Origin: Burkholderiales bacterium 67-32
Lineage (GTDB): Bacteria; Pseudomonadota; Gammaproteobacteria; Burkholderiales; Burkholderiaceae_B
Assembly: GCA_001898625.1 (NCBI GenBank)
Contig: MKUP01000023.1
Coordinates: 409,983 to 473,982, forward strand
Length of the DNA: 64,000 bases
Reading direction: 5' to 3'
The translations under genes were made by a program, and so were the position numbers. The first letter of the stretch is position 1. Each line of letters opens with the position of its first letter. This document shows, piece after piece, positions 9,152 to 16,506 of the stretch. Below the pieces are notes generated by a model that made no database searches, was not told where the DNA came from, and saw only the letters and a program-made list of their open reading frames with translations.

Positions 9152-9170
9152 ATGCCCAATGCCCAATGCC
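9152..9170 (+). repeat. Heptanucleotide tandem repeat at a translation start
   Basis: ATGCCCA is repeated twice, at 9152-9158 and 9159-9165, followed by a partial third copy, ATGCC, at 9166-9170. Because the unit is 7 nt, the three ATGs (9152, 9159, 9166) fall in three different frames. The 9159 ATG opens the 88-codon gene. The 9152 ATG is in frame with the downstream DapA-family gene without an intervening stop. The 9166 ATG meets a stop after seven codons. Confidence 0.6.
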
Positions 9171-9425
9171 GCGGTCGATCGTGTGCTGATAGTCCTGAGA
9201 GTCGATTCCTGCCACGCCGCACTGGCCAGGCAAGTGCTGCATGCGTGCCTGGGCGACAGGATTTCTCTCTACTCCATACGCGACGATCACCGCACCGGAC
9301 GCTGCACATTCCAGGTGAGGCTTCGATGCTGCTCGGTCGATACGCTGATGAGCGCCATCATGGCTGGCCTGCCCGAGGCCGAGTTCGGGGCGATACGTGC
9401 GGGCGCGCGGGCCTTCGAGCAATGA
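9159..9425 (+). CDS. Small protein of possible ACT/ferredoxin-like fold, function unknown
   Basis: An 88-residue product that I do not recognise. The order of predicted elements (DRVLIVLRV strand, CHAALARQVLHACL helix, ISLYSIRDD strand, CTFQVRLRC strand, VDTLMSAIMAGL helix) fits a beta-alpha-beta-beta-alpha ACT-like or Lrp-ligand-domain fold. Its stop overlaps the start of the DapA-family gene (ATGA), which supports it being real and co-translated. It could be a regulatory subunit for that enzyme; this is inference. The start is the middle ATG of the heptad repeat, and no good ribosome site is seen. Confidence 0.55.
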   Translation: MPNAAVDRVLIVLRVDSCHAALARQVLHACLGDRISLYSIRDDHRTGRCTFQVRLRCCSVDTLMSAIMAGLPEAEFGAIRAGARAFEQ

Positions 9426-10435
9426 ACTCCTCGACGTTTCAAGGGCTCTGGCTGCCGCTGGTGACCCCCTTGCGGGACGGTTTCATCGACCTGCATGCCC
9501 TGCGTCTCCTGGCTGGCACGTATGCTGAAGCAGGCCTCGATGGCTTCGTCTTGTTCGGATCCACGGGCGAGGGCAGCCTGATCTCGGAGCAGGAGAAGAT
9601 ACTGGGCGTCCAGGCCGTGCGCGAGGTTGCGCCGGGGTTGCCGCTGGTGATCGGGGCGGGCGGGGTCGATACCCTGGACGTCTGCGCGGCGCTGCGGCGC
9701 ATGGCGCCGCTGCGCCCCGAGGGCTGGCTGGTGCCTCCGCCCTACTATCTGCGGCCTGCGCCGGCCGGCATCGCCTGGCACTACCGGAAGGTGGCGCAGG
9801 CCGCGGGAGGCGTGCCCGTGATCGCGTATGACGTCCCGGCGCGCACCGGCTGCAGGATGTCCGGAGAAACTGTCGGTGCATTGCTTCGGGACGGCGATTG
9901 TGCCGCGGTCAAGATGTGCGATCCTGCGGCGCTGTCGGACTGCAATGTTCAAGGGGTCGCGCCGCTGCTGTGCGGCGACGACGCCTGTGTCCTGGATCAT
10001 TTCCTGCTTGGCGGCGCGGGAGCGGTGACGGCCGCGGCGCATATCCGGCCGGATCTTTTCGCTGCCGTCATGGCGTTGGCGCGGTCGGGCAGGGAGGCCG
10101 CCGCGCGTCGATTGTTCGACCCCATGCGTGCGGTGATCGACCTGGTTTTCGCTGAGCCCAATCCGGCTCCGTTGAAGCATTTTCTTGCCGGGCAGGGATT
10201 GATTGCGCACGAGCTGCGTCTGCCGATGACGCCGGCCGGGGACGAATTGGGCCAGCGGCTGGGCGCGGCAGTGGCGCGCCTGCCCACGCCCGAGACCGTC
10301 CGGATGCATCGGGACATCCAGCTAGGGGTGGGGAGCGGGACGATCGACGAACCCGAATGCGTCGCTGGCGGGCCTTCGCAGCCGCCCCAAGGGCGCGATG
10401 GCCGGAATCAGGGGCGGATAGGCCACGAGGATTGA
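9422..10435 (+). CDS. DapA-family aldolase/lyase with extended C-terminus
   Basis: A 337-residue class I aldolase of the dihydrodipicolinate synthase/N-acetylneuraminate lyase family. Visible hallmarks are the pyruvate-binding GSTGEGS motif near residue 45, the tyrosine in IAYDVPARTG, and the Schiff-base lysine in AAVKMCD. The usual family length is about 290-300 residues. Here roughly 50 extra residues follow LGAAVARL, and the last 38 or so codons are antisense to the convergent gene ending at 10322. A lost stop codon would explain this. It is translationally coupled to the small gene upstream. Whether it makes tetrahydrodipicolinate or acts in catabolism is unclear; context favours catabolism. 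Confidence 0.8.
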   Translation: MNSSTFQGLWLPLVTPLRDGFIDLHALRLLAGTYAEAGLDGFVLFGSTGEGSLISEQEKILGVQAVREVAPGLPLVIGAGGVDTLDVCAALRRMAPLRPEGWLVPPPYYLRPAPAGIAWHYRKVAQAAGGVPVIAYDVPARTGCRMSGETVGALLRDGDCAAVKMCDPAALSDCNVQGVAPLLCGDDACVLDHFLLGGAGAVTAAAHIRPDLFAAVMALARSGREAAARRLFDPMRAVIDLVFAEPNPAPLKHFLAGQGLIAHELRLPMTPAGDELGQRLGAAVARLPTPETVRMHRDIQLGVGSGTIDEPECVAGGPSQPPQGRDGRNQGRIGHED

Positions 10436-10942
10436 GTCGGAGGCCGCCGGTTCCGACCACGGGGCGGCCAGCCAGCCGGGTGCCGCATCGAGCAGCGGCT
10501 GGCCGGACGCCAGCGTCATGCGTTCCAGCACCTCGGGCAGGTAGCGATCCTCGACCATCGCGGGGCCGTGTTCGGTCGCGGCGTAGAGCCTGCCTTCGGC
10601 GTCCAGTGCCCAGCGGTCCACGCGGGCCACTGTGTGGCCGGCATGGGTCGCCAGGGCTCCGGCGGCATCCGCCTGGCGCAGGATCAGCGGCGCCGCGTCC
10701 AGCCTGACGAACACGCGCTGCGGGCCGTTCTGGAAGAACCAGCGCCCTTGTTCGTCGTGCCCGTAGTTGCGCCCGATGAAGGCCAGGATCCCGGTGTTGG
10801 AAATGGAGACGCCCGGCCCGCCCGCCAGGGCATCGCCGGCCGGATGCAGGCGCCAGCGCCCCCGGGCATCCAGCGACAACCAGCCATAGGCGTCCGGCAC
10901 ATCGGGCCAGCGCGCCATGGCGGCAAGGACGTCGCTATCCAT
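10322..10942 (-). CDS. Conserved protein of unknown function
   Basis: A 206-residue soluble protein without a signal peptide. It begins MDSDVLAAMARWPDVPDAYGWL and contains a block around FIGRNYGHDEQGRWFFQNG and PQRVFVRLDAAPL. I believe this block belongs to an uncharacterised DUF family common in Burkholderiales, but I cannot name the DUF number safely. It overlaps the ThDP-enzyme gene upstream by 8 bp on the same strand, so they are probably co-transcribed. Its 3' end overlaps the convergent DapA-family frame by 114 bp. Confidence 0.7.
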   Translation of the reverse strand: MDSDVLAAMARWPDVPDAYGWLSLDARGRWRLHPAGDALAGGPGVSISNTGILAFIGRNYGHDEQGRWFFQNGPQRVFVRLDAAPLILRQADAAGALATHAGHTVARVDRWALDAEGRLYAATEHGPAMVEDRYLPEVLERMTLASGQPLLDAAPGWLAAPWSEPAASDSILVAYPPLIPAIAPLGRLRRPASDAFGFVDRPAPHP

Positions 10943-12620
10943 GCCCCGCCAGCCATGACTGCGGCGTGATCTGCCGGGGATCCGTGCGCAGCTCCAGCAG
11001 CGCCGGGCGGCCGGCTGCCCGGGCGCGCTCGAACGCGGCGGGGAAGGCATCGGCGCTTTCCACCCGTTCGGCGTGGGCGCCGAACGACAGGGCCAGCGCG
11101 ACGAAATCGGGATTGCGCAGGTCGGTGGCGCTGACCCGGCCGGGGAAGCGTTTTTCCTGGTGCATGCGGATGGTACCGTACATGCCGTTGTTGACGACGA
11201 TGACGATGACGGCGGAATCGAATTGCAGCGCGGTCGCCAGCTCCTGGGGATACATCAGGAAGCAGCCGTCGCCCGATACGCAGACCACGGTGCGGTCGGG
11301 GTGGCGCAGCTTGGCGGCTATCGCCGCTGGCAGGCCGTAGCCCATGGCGCCGCAGGTGGGGGCGAGTTCCGTGCGCGGCTGGCGGTAGCGGTAGAACCGG
11401 TGCAGCCATACCGCGTAGTTGCCGGCGCCGTTGGCAATGATGGCGTCGTCGGGCAGGGTGCGGTCCAGATGAGCGATGACCTGGCCCAGGTCGATGCCGC
11501 GGGCTTCGGCATGCGGCGCCGGCACGGCCTGGTAGCGTGCATGCAACTCGCCGGCCTGGCGGGTCCAGTCGTCCCAGGCGCGCGAGGCCGGAGCCTCCAG
11601 GCCGCGCAGCAGCGCGGCGGCCGGTGCGGCCGCCGACTGGATGGCCAGGTCGGGCTGGTAGACGCGGCCCAGCTCGGCCGCGTCGGCGTGCAGGTGGACC
11701 AGTTTCTGGGCGGGGCGGGGCGGCGTCAGCAGCGTGTAGCCGCCGGTGGCGATTTCGCCCAGCCGCGTGCCCACGGCCAGGATGAGGTCGGCGTCGCGCA
11801 CCAGCGCGGCCAGGTCGGGATTCATGCCCAGGCTCAGGTGGCCGGCGTACTGGGGGAGCCGGTTATCGAAGATGTCCTGGCGGCGGAAGGCGCAGGCCAC
11901 GGGCAGGTTCCAGGCCTGGACGAAGGCGGAGAAGTCCGAGGCGGCGCGTTCGCTCCAGTTCGAGCCGCCCAGGAGGACCAGCGGACGGCGGGCCTGGGCC
12001 AGCATGTCGCGCAGGCGCGGGGCCGCGTCGGGATCGGGCCCGCTGGAGGCCATGGGGGCGACCGCGGCCGGGGCGGCCGGGCAGGCCGCGCTCAGCACGT
12101 CTTCGGGCAGGGCCAGCACCACCGGTCCGGGACGGCCCGAGGTGGCGCACGCGAAGGCTCGCGCCACGAGTTCGGGAATGCGCGTGGCATCGTCGACGCT
12201 GACGACCCACTTGGCGATGCCGCCGAACATGGACGGGTAGTCGATTTCCTGGAAGGCTTCGCGGCCCAGCTCGCGCGTGGGTACCTGGCCGACGAACAGG
12301 ATGAGCGGCGTCGAGTCCTGCTGGGCGATGTGCACCCCTATGCTGGCATGGGTGGCGCCCGGGCCGCGCGTGACGAAGCAGATGCCCGGCCGCCCGGTCA
12401 GCTTGCCGTCAGCTTCGGCCATGTTGGCGGCCGCGCCTTCATGCTTGGCGACGACGACGTCGATGTCGGCATGGGCGTGCAGGGCATCGAGCACGTCCAG
12501 GTAGCTTTCGCCGGGAACGCAGAAGACGCGGTCGACGCCGTTGGCGGTCAGCGCGTCGACCAGGAGGCGGCCGCCGGTGGTGGTGTTGGAAGCGTGGGAA
12601 ACCGTGGAAGTCGAGGCCAT
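10935..12620 (-). CDS. Thiamine diphosphate-dependent enzyme, acetolactate synthase-like
   Basis: A 561-residue three-domain ThDP enzyme. The N-terminal Pyr domain holds the catalytic glutamate in VAKHEGAAANMA. The C-terminal PP domain holds the ThDP/Mg motif starting GDGCFLMYPQEL and ending VVNNGMYGT. It resembles the IlvB/benzoylformate decarboxylase/oxalyl-CoA decarboxylase superfamily. No small regulatory subunit gene follows, so a biosynthetic acetolactate synthase is less likely than a catabolic decarboxylase or ligase. It is followed by the uncharacterised gene at 10322-10942 with an 8-bp overlap. Confidence 0.82.
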   Translation of the reverse strand: MASTSTVSHASNTTTGGRLLVDALTANGVDRVFCVPGESYLDVLDALHAHADIDVVVAKHEGAAANMAEADGKLTGRPGICFVTRGPGATHASIGVHIAQQDSTPLILFVGQVPTRELGREAFQEIDYPSMFGGIAKWVVSVDDATRIPELVARAFACATSGRPGPVVLALPEDVLSAACPAAPAAVAPMASSGPDPDAAPRLRDMLAQARRPLVLLGGSNWSERAASDFSAFVQAWNLPVACAFRRQDIFDNRLPQYAGHLSLGMNPDLAALVRDADLILAVGTRLGEIATGGYTLLTPPRPAQKLVHLHADAAELGRVYQPDLAIQSAAAPAAALLRGLEAPASRAWDDWTRQAGELHARYQAVPAPHAEARGIDLGQVIAHLDRTLPDDAIIANGAGNYAVWLHRFYRYRQPRTELAPTCGAMGYGLPAAIAAKLRHPDRTVVCVSGDGCFLMYPQELATALQFDSAVIVIVVNNGMYGTIRMHQEKRFPGRVSATDLRNPDFVALALSFGAHAERVESADAFPAAFERARAAGRPALLELRTDPRQITPQSWLAGHG

Positions 12621-12635
12621 GGAAGCATCCGTGTG

Positions 12636-12659
12636 GTTTTCTCCATTGTCGAAGAAAAC
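12636..12659 (+). promoter_or_regulatory. Inverted repeat upstream of the ThDP-enzyme gene
   Basis: Arms GTTTTCT (12636-12642) and AGAAAAC (12653-12659) are perfect inverted copies separated by 10 bp. They sit 16 bp upstream of the minus-strand start at 12620, in the gap before the YheT-like gene. This is a candidate operator or 5' hairpin; no regulator is adjacent. Confidence 0.35.
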
Positions 12660-12703
12660 GCCAGAGATGTCAGCGGGGGCTTGCCCCGATGGGGGAGCAG
12701 GCC

Positions 12704-13750
12704 CTAGCGGCCGGTCCGGAAAAACTCCGCCAGCCTGCGCGGCAGCCAGTTCAGGTTGCTCGGGAAGCTTCCCGTGGGAAAGCCTGCGTGGCCGCCCTGT
12801 GCCGGCTGGTGCAGGACCACGTGGCCGGAAGCCTGCTCGGGCGTGGGCAGGTAGCGGCCGGGAAGAAAGGGGTCGTTGCGCGCATTCAGCACCAGCGTCG
12901 GAACGGCGATGTCCATCAGCAGGGGCTTGCTGGAGGCGCGCGTCCAGTAGTCGTTGACGCCGCGGAAGCCGTGCGTGGGCGCGGTGTAGGCGTCGTCGAA
13001 CTCGTACAGGTCGCGCGCGTTGGCCACGCGCAGCACGTCTATGGTGCCGGGGAAGCGCTGCGCCTTCTGGAGCGTCTTGGACTTCAGCGTGCGCAGGAAC
13101 ATGTGGGTGTAGATCCGGCGGTTGACCAGCCCGGTGCCCAAGGCGCGCCCGCCGGCCGTCAGGTCGACCGGTGCCGAGACGCCCGCGGCCGCCGCGAGCC
13201 AGCCGGCAGTGCCGCCGGCCTCGCCCAGGTGTTTCAGCAGCGCGTTGCCGCCCAGCGAGATGCCGGCGGCGTGCCAGTGCATCTGCGGCAGGCGCTGCCG
13301 CACGGCGTCCAGCATGAAGCCGACGTCGGCGGAATCGCCCGAGTGATAGGCGCGGGGCAGGCGGTTCGGTTCGCCCGAGCAGCCGCGGAAGTGCGGCACG
13401 ACGACGGTCCAGCCGCGCGCCCGGAAATACTGCGAGATGGCCTGCGCGTAATGGCTCGCGCTGCTGCCTTCCAGGCCGTGGAACAGCACGAGGCCGTTGC
13501 GTGACGCGGTAGTGGTGCCGGCCGCCGCGGCCAGCCGCGCGAACGCACCGGGGCCGACAACCGTGTCGGGGCCGAGGCCGGGGGCCGTCCAGTCGAAGTC
13601 GATGAAATCGCCGTCGGGCGTGTCCACCCGTTCGCGCTGGAACGAGGCGTGATGGTGCGACGAGAACTGCGACGCGAAGATGGTCTGGCTATGTCCTTCG
13701 GGCAACCATGCGGGAGTGGGGCAGGGGGTCGTGTCCAGGTAAGCGGGCAT
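12704..13750 (-). CDS. YheT-family alpha/beta hydrolase
   Basis: A 348-residue hydrolase of the YheT/ABHD1-3 group. The N-terminal motif WLPEGHSQTIF is characteristic of the family. The oxyanion segment is LFHGLEGSSASHY, the nucleophile elbow GISLGGNALLKHLGE carries S165, and an FRGCSGEPN block is present. Members are esterases of uncertain substrate. It is transcribed toward the ThDP-enzyme gene with an 83-bp gap. Confidence 0.9.
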   Translation of the reverse strand: MPAYLDTTPCPTPAWLPEGHSQTIFASQFSSHHHASFQRERVDTPDGDFIDFDWTAPGLGPDTVVGPGAFARLAAAAGTTTASRNGLVLFHGLEGSSASHYAQAISQYFRARGWTVVVPHFRGCSGEPNRLPRAYHSGDSADVGFMLDAVRQRLPQMHWHAAGISLGGNALLKHLGEAGGTAGWLAAAAGVSAPVDLTAGGRALGTGLVNRRIYTHMFLRTLKSKTLQKAQRFPGTIDVLRVANARDLYEFDDAYTAPTHGFRGVNDYWTRASSKPLLMDIAVPTLVLNARNDPFLPGRYLPTPEQASGHVVLHQPAQGGHAGFPTGSFPSNLNWLPRRLAEFFRTGR

Positions 13751-13768
13751 GCGGGATGGGCGGGCGAC

Positions 13769-14218
13769 TCAATGCAAGAGGTCGGGAACGTCCTGAAGCT
13801 CGGTCGGGCCGAGGTCGGCAGGGGCTTGCGACGAGTGGTGCAGGACCAGCCGCCAGCCTGTGGGACCTTTGTGGAAGACATTGGTTGCATAGCAGTTGAC
13901 GAGCTGCTTGCCCTGGGAGGTGTCGACCATGAGCTGTTCGACCACGGTGTGGACCGAACTCATCATGCTTTGCACGGTGTGGACGCGCGTGGGCCGTATC
14001 GGCACCGGGGAACTGCCCAGGATCTCGCGCCACGACTCCATCACGGCGTCGTGCCCGATCAGCCGCGGTCCGCCCGGATGGATGCAGACGATGTCCTCGT
14101 CGTCGGCCCAGACCGCCATCAACTGGGCGAGGTCGCCTTGCTCCAGGGCGTCGTAGAACGCCTGCTCGGCTTCTTCGGAGGTGGCGAACAGCGGCGCGCC
14201 GCGGGATTTGAGCACCAT
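13769..14218 (-). CDS. SnoaL/NTF2-like protein (DUF4440 type)
   Basis: A 149-residue cone-shaped alpha+beta protein. The motif EEAEQAFYDALEQGDLAQLMAVWADDEDIVCIHPGG, followed by GHDAVMESWREIL and the terminal WRLVLHHSS, is typical of the SnoaL-3/DUF4440 group. Such proteins bind small ligands or act as calcium/calmodulin-kinase association-like domains; no enzyme activity can be assigned. Its ATG is immediately adjacent to the purU stop codon, so the two are co-transcribed. Confidence 0.85.
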   Translation of the reverse strand: MVLKSRGAPLFATSEEAEQAFYDALEQGDLAQLMAVWADDEDIVCIHPGGPRLIGHDAVMESWREILGSSPVPIRPTRVHTVQSMMSSVHTVVEQLMVDTSQGKQLVNCYATNVFHKGPTGWRLVLHHSSQAPADLGPTELQDVPDLLH

Positions 14219-15073
14219 TTATGCGAATACGATCGTTTTGTGGCCGTTCAACAGGATGCGATGCTCGACGTGCCAGCGGACGGCACGCGCCAGCACCAGG
14301 CATTCGACGTCGCGGCCGACCTGCGTCATGGCCTCCGGCGACATGCTGTGGTCCACGCGGGCGATGTCCTGCTCGATGATGGGGCCTTCGTCGAGGTCGG
14401 GCGTGACATAGTGGGCGGTGGCGCCGATCAGCTTCACGCCGCGGTCGTGCGCCTGGTAGTACGGCCGCGCGCCCTTGAAACTGGGCAGGAAGCTGTGGTG
14501 GATGTTGATGGCCCGGCCGGCCAGCGCCCGGCACATCTCGGGCGACAGGATCTGCATGTAGCGGGCCAGCACGACCAGGTCGACGTTCTCGCGTTCGGCG
14601 ATCTGCAGTACCTGGCGCTCCTGCTGTTCCTTGCCGCCCTGCGCGACCGGCAGGTGGTAGAAGGGCACGCCGTACGAGGCGGACAGCAGCGCGAAGTCGG
14701 GGTGGTTGGAGACCACCGCGGGAATGTCGATGGGCAACTGCCCGCTCTTGGCGCGGAACAGCAGGTCGTTCAGGCAGTGGCCGTGCTTGCTGACCATCAG
14801 CAGCACGCGCGCGCGCTTGTGCGGGTCGCGGATCTGCCATTGCATGGAGAAGCGCTCGCCCACGGCGGCGAATTCCTTGCGCACGGTGTCGGCGTCCAGG
14901 CCGTCCGGCACCGAGAAGTGCACGCGCAGGAAGAACAACTGGGTGTCCTCGTCCCCGAACTGCTGCGAGTCCTGGATGTTGCAGCCGCGCTCGAACAGGA
15001 ATCCCGACACGTGGTACACGATGCCGGTCGTATCGGGGCAGGCGAGCGTCAGGATGTAATCGTTGTGCTGCAC
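14219..15073 (-). CDS. purU: Formyltetrahydrofolate deformylase PurU
   Basis: A 284-residue enzyme hydrolysing 10-formyl-THF to formate and THF, balancing one-carbon pools. An N-terminal ACT domain (residues 5-85, YILTLACPDTTGIVYHVSGF) is followed by the formyltransferase-like domain with INIHHSFLPSFKGARPY and TPDLDEGPIIEQD. These carry the conserved Asn, His and Asp. The start is GTG at 15073, just past an intrinsic terminator belonging to the upstream transcript, so purU needs its own promoter or read-through. It is followed directly by the SnoaL-like gene. Confidence 0.96.
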   Translation of the reverse strand: MQHNDYILTLACPDTTGIVYHVSGFLFERGCNIQDSQQFGDEDTQLFFLRVHFSVPDGLDADTVRKEFAAVGERFSMQWQIRDPHKRARVLLMVSKHGHCLNDLLFRAKSGQLPIDIPAVVSNHPDFALLSASYGVPFYHLPVAQGGKEQQERQVLQIAERENVDLVVLARYMQILSPEMCRALAGRAINIHHSFLPSFKGARPYYQAHDRGVKLIGATAHYVTPDLDEGPIIEQDIARVDHSMSPEAMTQVGRDVECLVLARAVRWHVEHRILLNGHKTIVFA

Positions 15074-15087
15074 GGGGAGGTCCTGTG

Positions 15088-15116
15088 AATAAAAAGCAAA
15101 CCCCGGCGGGCCGGGG
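15088..15116 (-). terminator. Rho-independent terminator after the ilvE-zinc finger transcript
   Basis: Read on the minus strand, a 6-bp all-GC stem (CCCCGG / CCGGGG, loop CCCG, 15101-15116) is followed by a T-rich run (TTTGCTTTTTATT, 15088-15100). It lies 60 bp past the zinc-finger gene stop and only 14 bp before the purU GTG. The hairpin is therefore also the 5' edge of any purU transcript that reads through. Confidence 0.8.
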
Positions 15117-15176
15117 CAGCGTCAGCTATGTCCTTCCTGGGACACCGCGGATCCGGCATCGCCGGTCCGCAGGGGA

Positions 15177-15374
15177 TCAATGATGATGTACCTTGGCGCC
15201 GTCCTTCAGACGGTATTCGGCGCCACAGTACGGGCACTTTGCTTCGCCGGTGGTCCCGATGTCCAGGAACACCTTGGGGTGCATGTTCCAGAGCGGAGTA
15301 TGCGGCCCCGGGCACGAAAGCGGAAGCGCGTCGGCATCGATTTCGATGATGGCGTTGGCGGCTTCGGTGGTCAT
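15177..15374 (-). CDS. CHCC-type zinc-finger domain protein
   Basis: A 65-residue protein with the pattern C21-x3-H25 (SCPGPHTPLWNMHPKVFLDI), then CPYCGAEYRL and a terminal HHH. This matches the zf-CHCC family, related to the zinc domain of the NDUFS6 subunit of complex I. In many betaproteobacteria a small gene of this family sits beside ilvE, as here (15 bp after ilvE). Function unknown; likely a zinc-binding accessory protein. Confidence 0.88.
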   Translation of the reverse strand: MTTEAANAIIEIDADALPLSCPGPHTPLWNMHPKVFLDIGTTGEAKCPYCGAEYRLKDGAKVHHH

Positions 15375-15389
15375 GGCCGTTTCTCCTGA

Positions 15390-16310
15390 TCAGACGTGTG
15401 TGAGCCAGTGGCCGTACTTGGCATTGCGGCCCGCCACCAGATCGAAGAACGCCTGCTGCAGGCGCGCCGTGACCGGGCCGCACTGGCCGGCGCCGATCTT
15501 GCGGCGGTCCAGTTCGCGGATGGGCGTGACTTCCGCCGCCGTGCCGGTGAAGAAGGCTTCGTCGGCGATGTAGATGTCGTCGCGCGTCAGGCGCTTGGTG
15601 ACGACCTTGATGCCCAGGTCGGCGGCCAGGTTGTGGATGGTCGAGCGCGTGATGCCGGTCAGGGCCGAGGCGATCTCGGGCTCGATCAGCACGCCGTCCT
15701 TGACGATGAAGACGTTCTCGCCCGAGCCTTCGGCCACGAAGCCTTCGGTGTCGAGCAGCAGCGCTTCGTCGTAGCCGTCCTCGGTGGCTTCCAGGTTCGC
15801 CAGGATGGAGTTGGCGTAGGTGGAGGCCAGCTTGGCGCGGGGCATGGTCACGTTGACGTGGTGGCGGGCAAAGGACGAGGTCTTGACCCGGATGCCCTTC
15901 TGCAGCGCTTCGGCGCCCAGGTAGGCACCCCATTCCCAGGCGGCGACGGCCACGTGGACCTTGGCGCCCTTGGGCGAGACGCCCATCTTTTCCGAACCGT
16001 AGAACGCGATGGGACGCAGGTAGCAGGATTCCAGCTTGTTGACGCGGACCACTTCCTTCTGCGCTTCCATCAGGATTTCCCGGCTGTACGGGATCTGCAT
16101 CTGGTAGATGTGGGCGGAATTGACCAGGCGGTCGGTGTGTTCCTTGAGCCGGAAGATCGAGGTTCCGATGTCGGTCTTGTACGCGCGCACACCCTCGAAT
16201 ACCGCCAACCCGTAGTGCAGAGAGTGTGTGAGCACATGGGTGTTGGCTTCACGCCAGGGCACGAGCTTGCCGTCGTACCAGATGAAGCCGTCGCGGTCTG
16301 ACATCGACAT
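15390..16310 (-). CDS. ilvE: Branched-chain amino acid aminotransferase
   Basis: A 306-residue class IV PLP enzyme interconverting Leu, Ile and Val with their 2-oxo acids. The Schiff-base lysine is K160 in TMPRAKLAST. Further hallmarks are the EGSGENVF block, GITRSTI, and the C-terminal FFTGTAAEVTPI and CGPVTARLQQAFF. The start MSMSDRDG follows GGAGATCC; the upstream open frame is non-coding. It is divergent from azlCD, a branched-chain amino acid exporter, so both halves handle the same amino acids. A TACAAT on the minus strand at 16343-16338 is a possible -10. Confidence 0.96.
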   Translation of the reverse strand: MSMSDRDGFIWYDGKLVPWREANTHVLTHSLHYGLAVFEGVRAYKTDIGTSIFRLKEHTDRLVNSAHIYQMQIPYSREILMEAQKEVVRVNKLESCYLRPIAFYGSEKMGVSPKGAKVHVAVAAWEWGAYLGAEALQKGIRVKTSSFARHHVNVTMPRAKLASTYANSILANLEATEDGYDEALLLDTEGFVAEGSGENVFIVKDGVLIEPEIASALTGITRSTIHNLAADLGIKVVTKRLTRDDIYIADEAFFTGTAAEVTPIRELDRRKIGAGQCGPVTARLQQAFFDLVAGRNAKYGHWLTHV

Positions 16311-16432
16311 GATGAGGATCTCCGAAATGAACCAGATATTGTACCAATCTGCGACGGGATCCAGCGGCGAAGCGGGCGTGCAGGGGTCCGCGCCCGATGC
16401 TGCCCGGGAATCCGGGAAGATTCGGGTAATCA

Positions 16433-16449
16433 CTTACAATAGCTGTAAG
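16433..16449 (+). promoter_or_regulatory. Dyad operator in the ilvE-azlC divergent region
   Basis: Arms CTTACA (16433-16438) and TGTAAG (16444-16449) with a 5-bp spacer form a perfect dyad. It contains the T-N11-A pattern of LysR-type sites. A TACAAT at 16435-16440 overlaps the left arm and could be the -10 of azlC. No LysR gene is adjacent; a distant BCAA regulator or Lrp-like protein is possible. Confidence 0.5.
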
Positions 16450-16506
16450 CCGTCACTTTACTCCTTCCCGGCCCGCCGGGAGCCAGCCGCCGTTCCCCCC
16501 ATCCCC

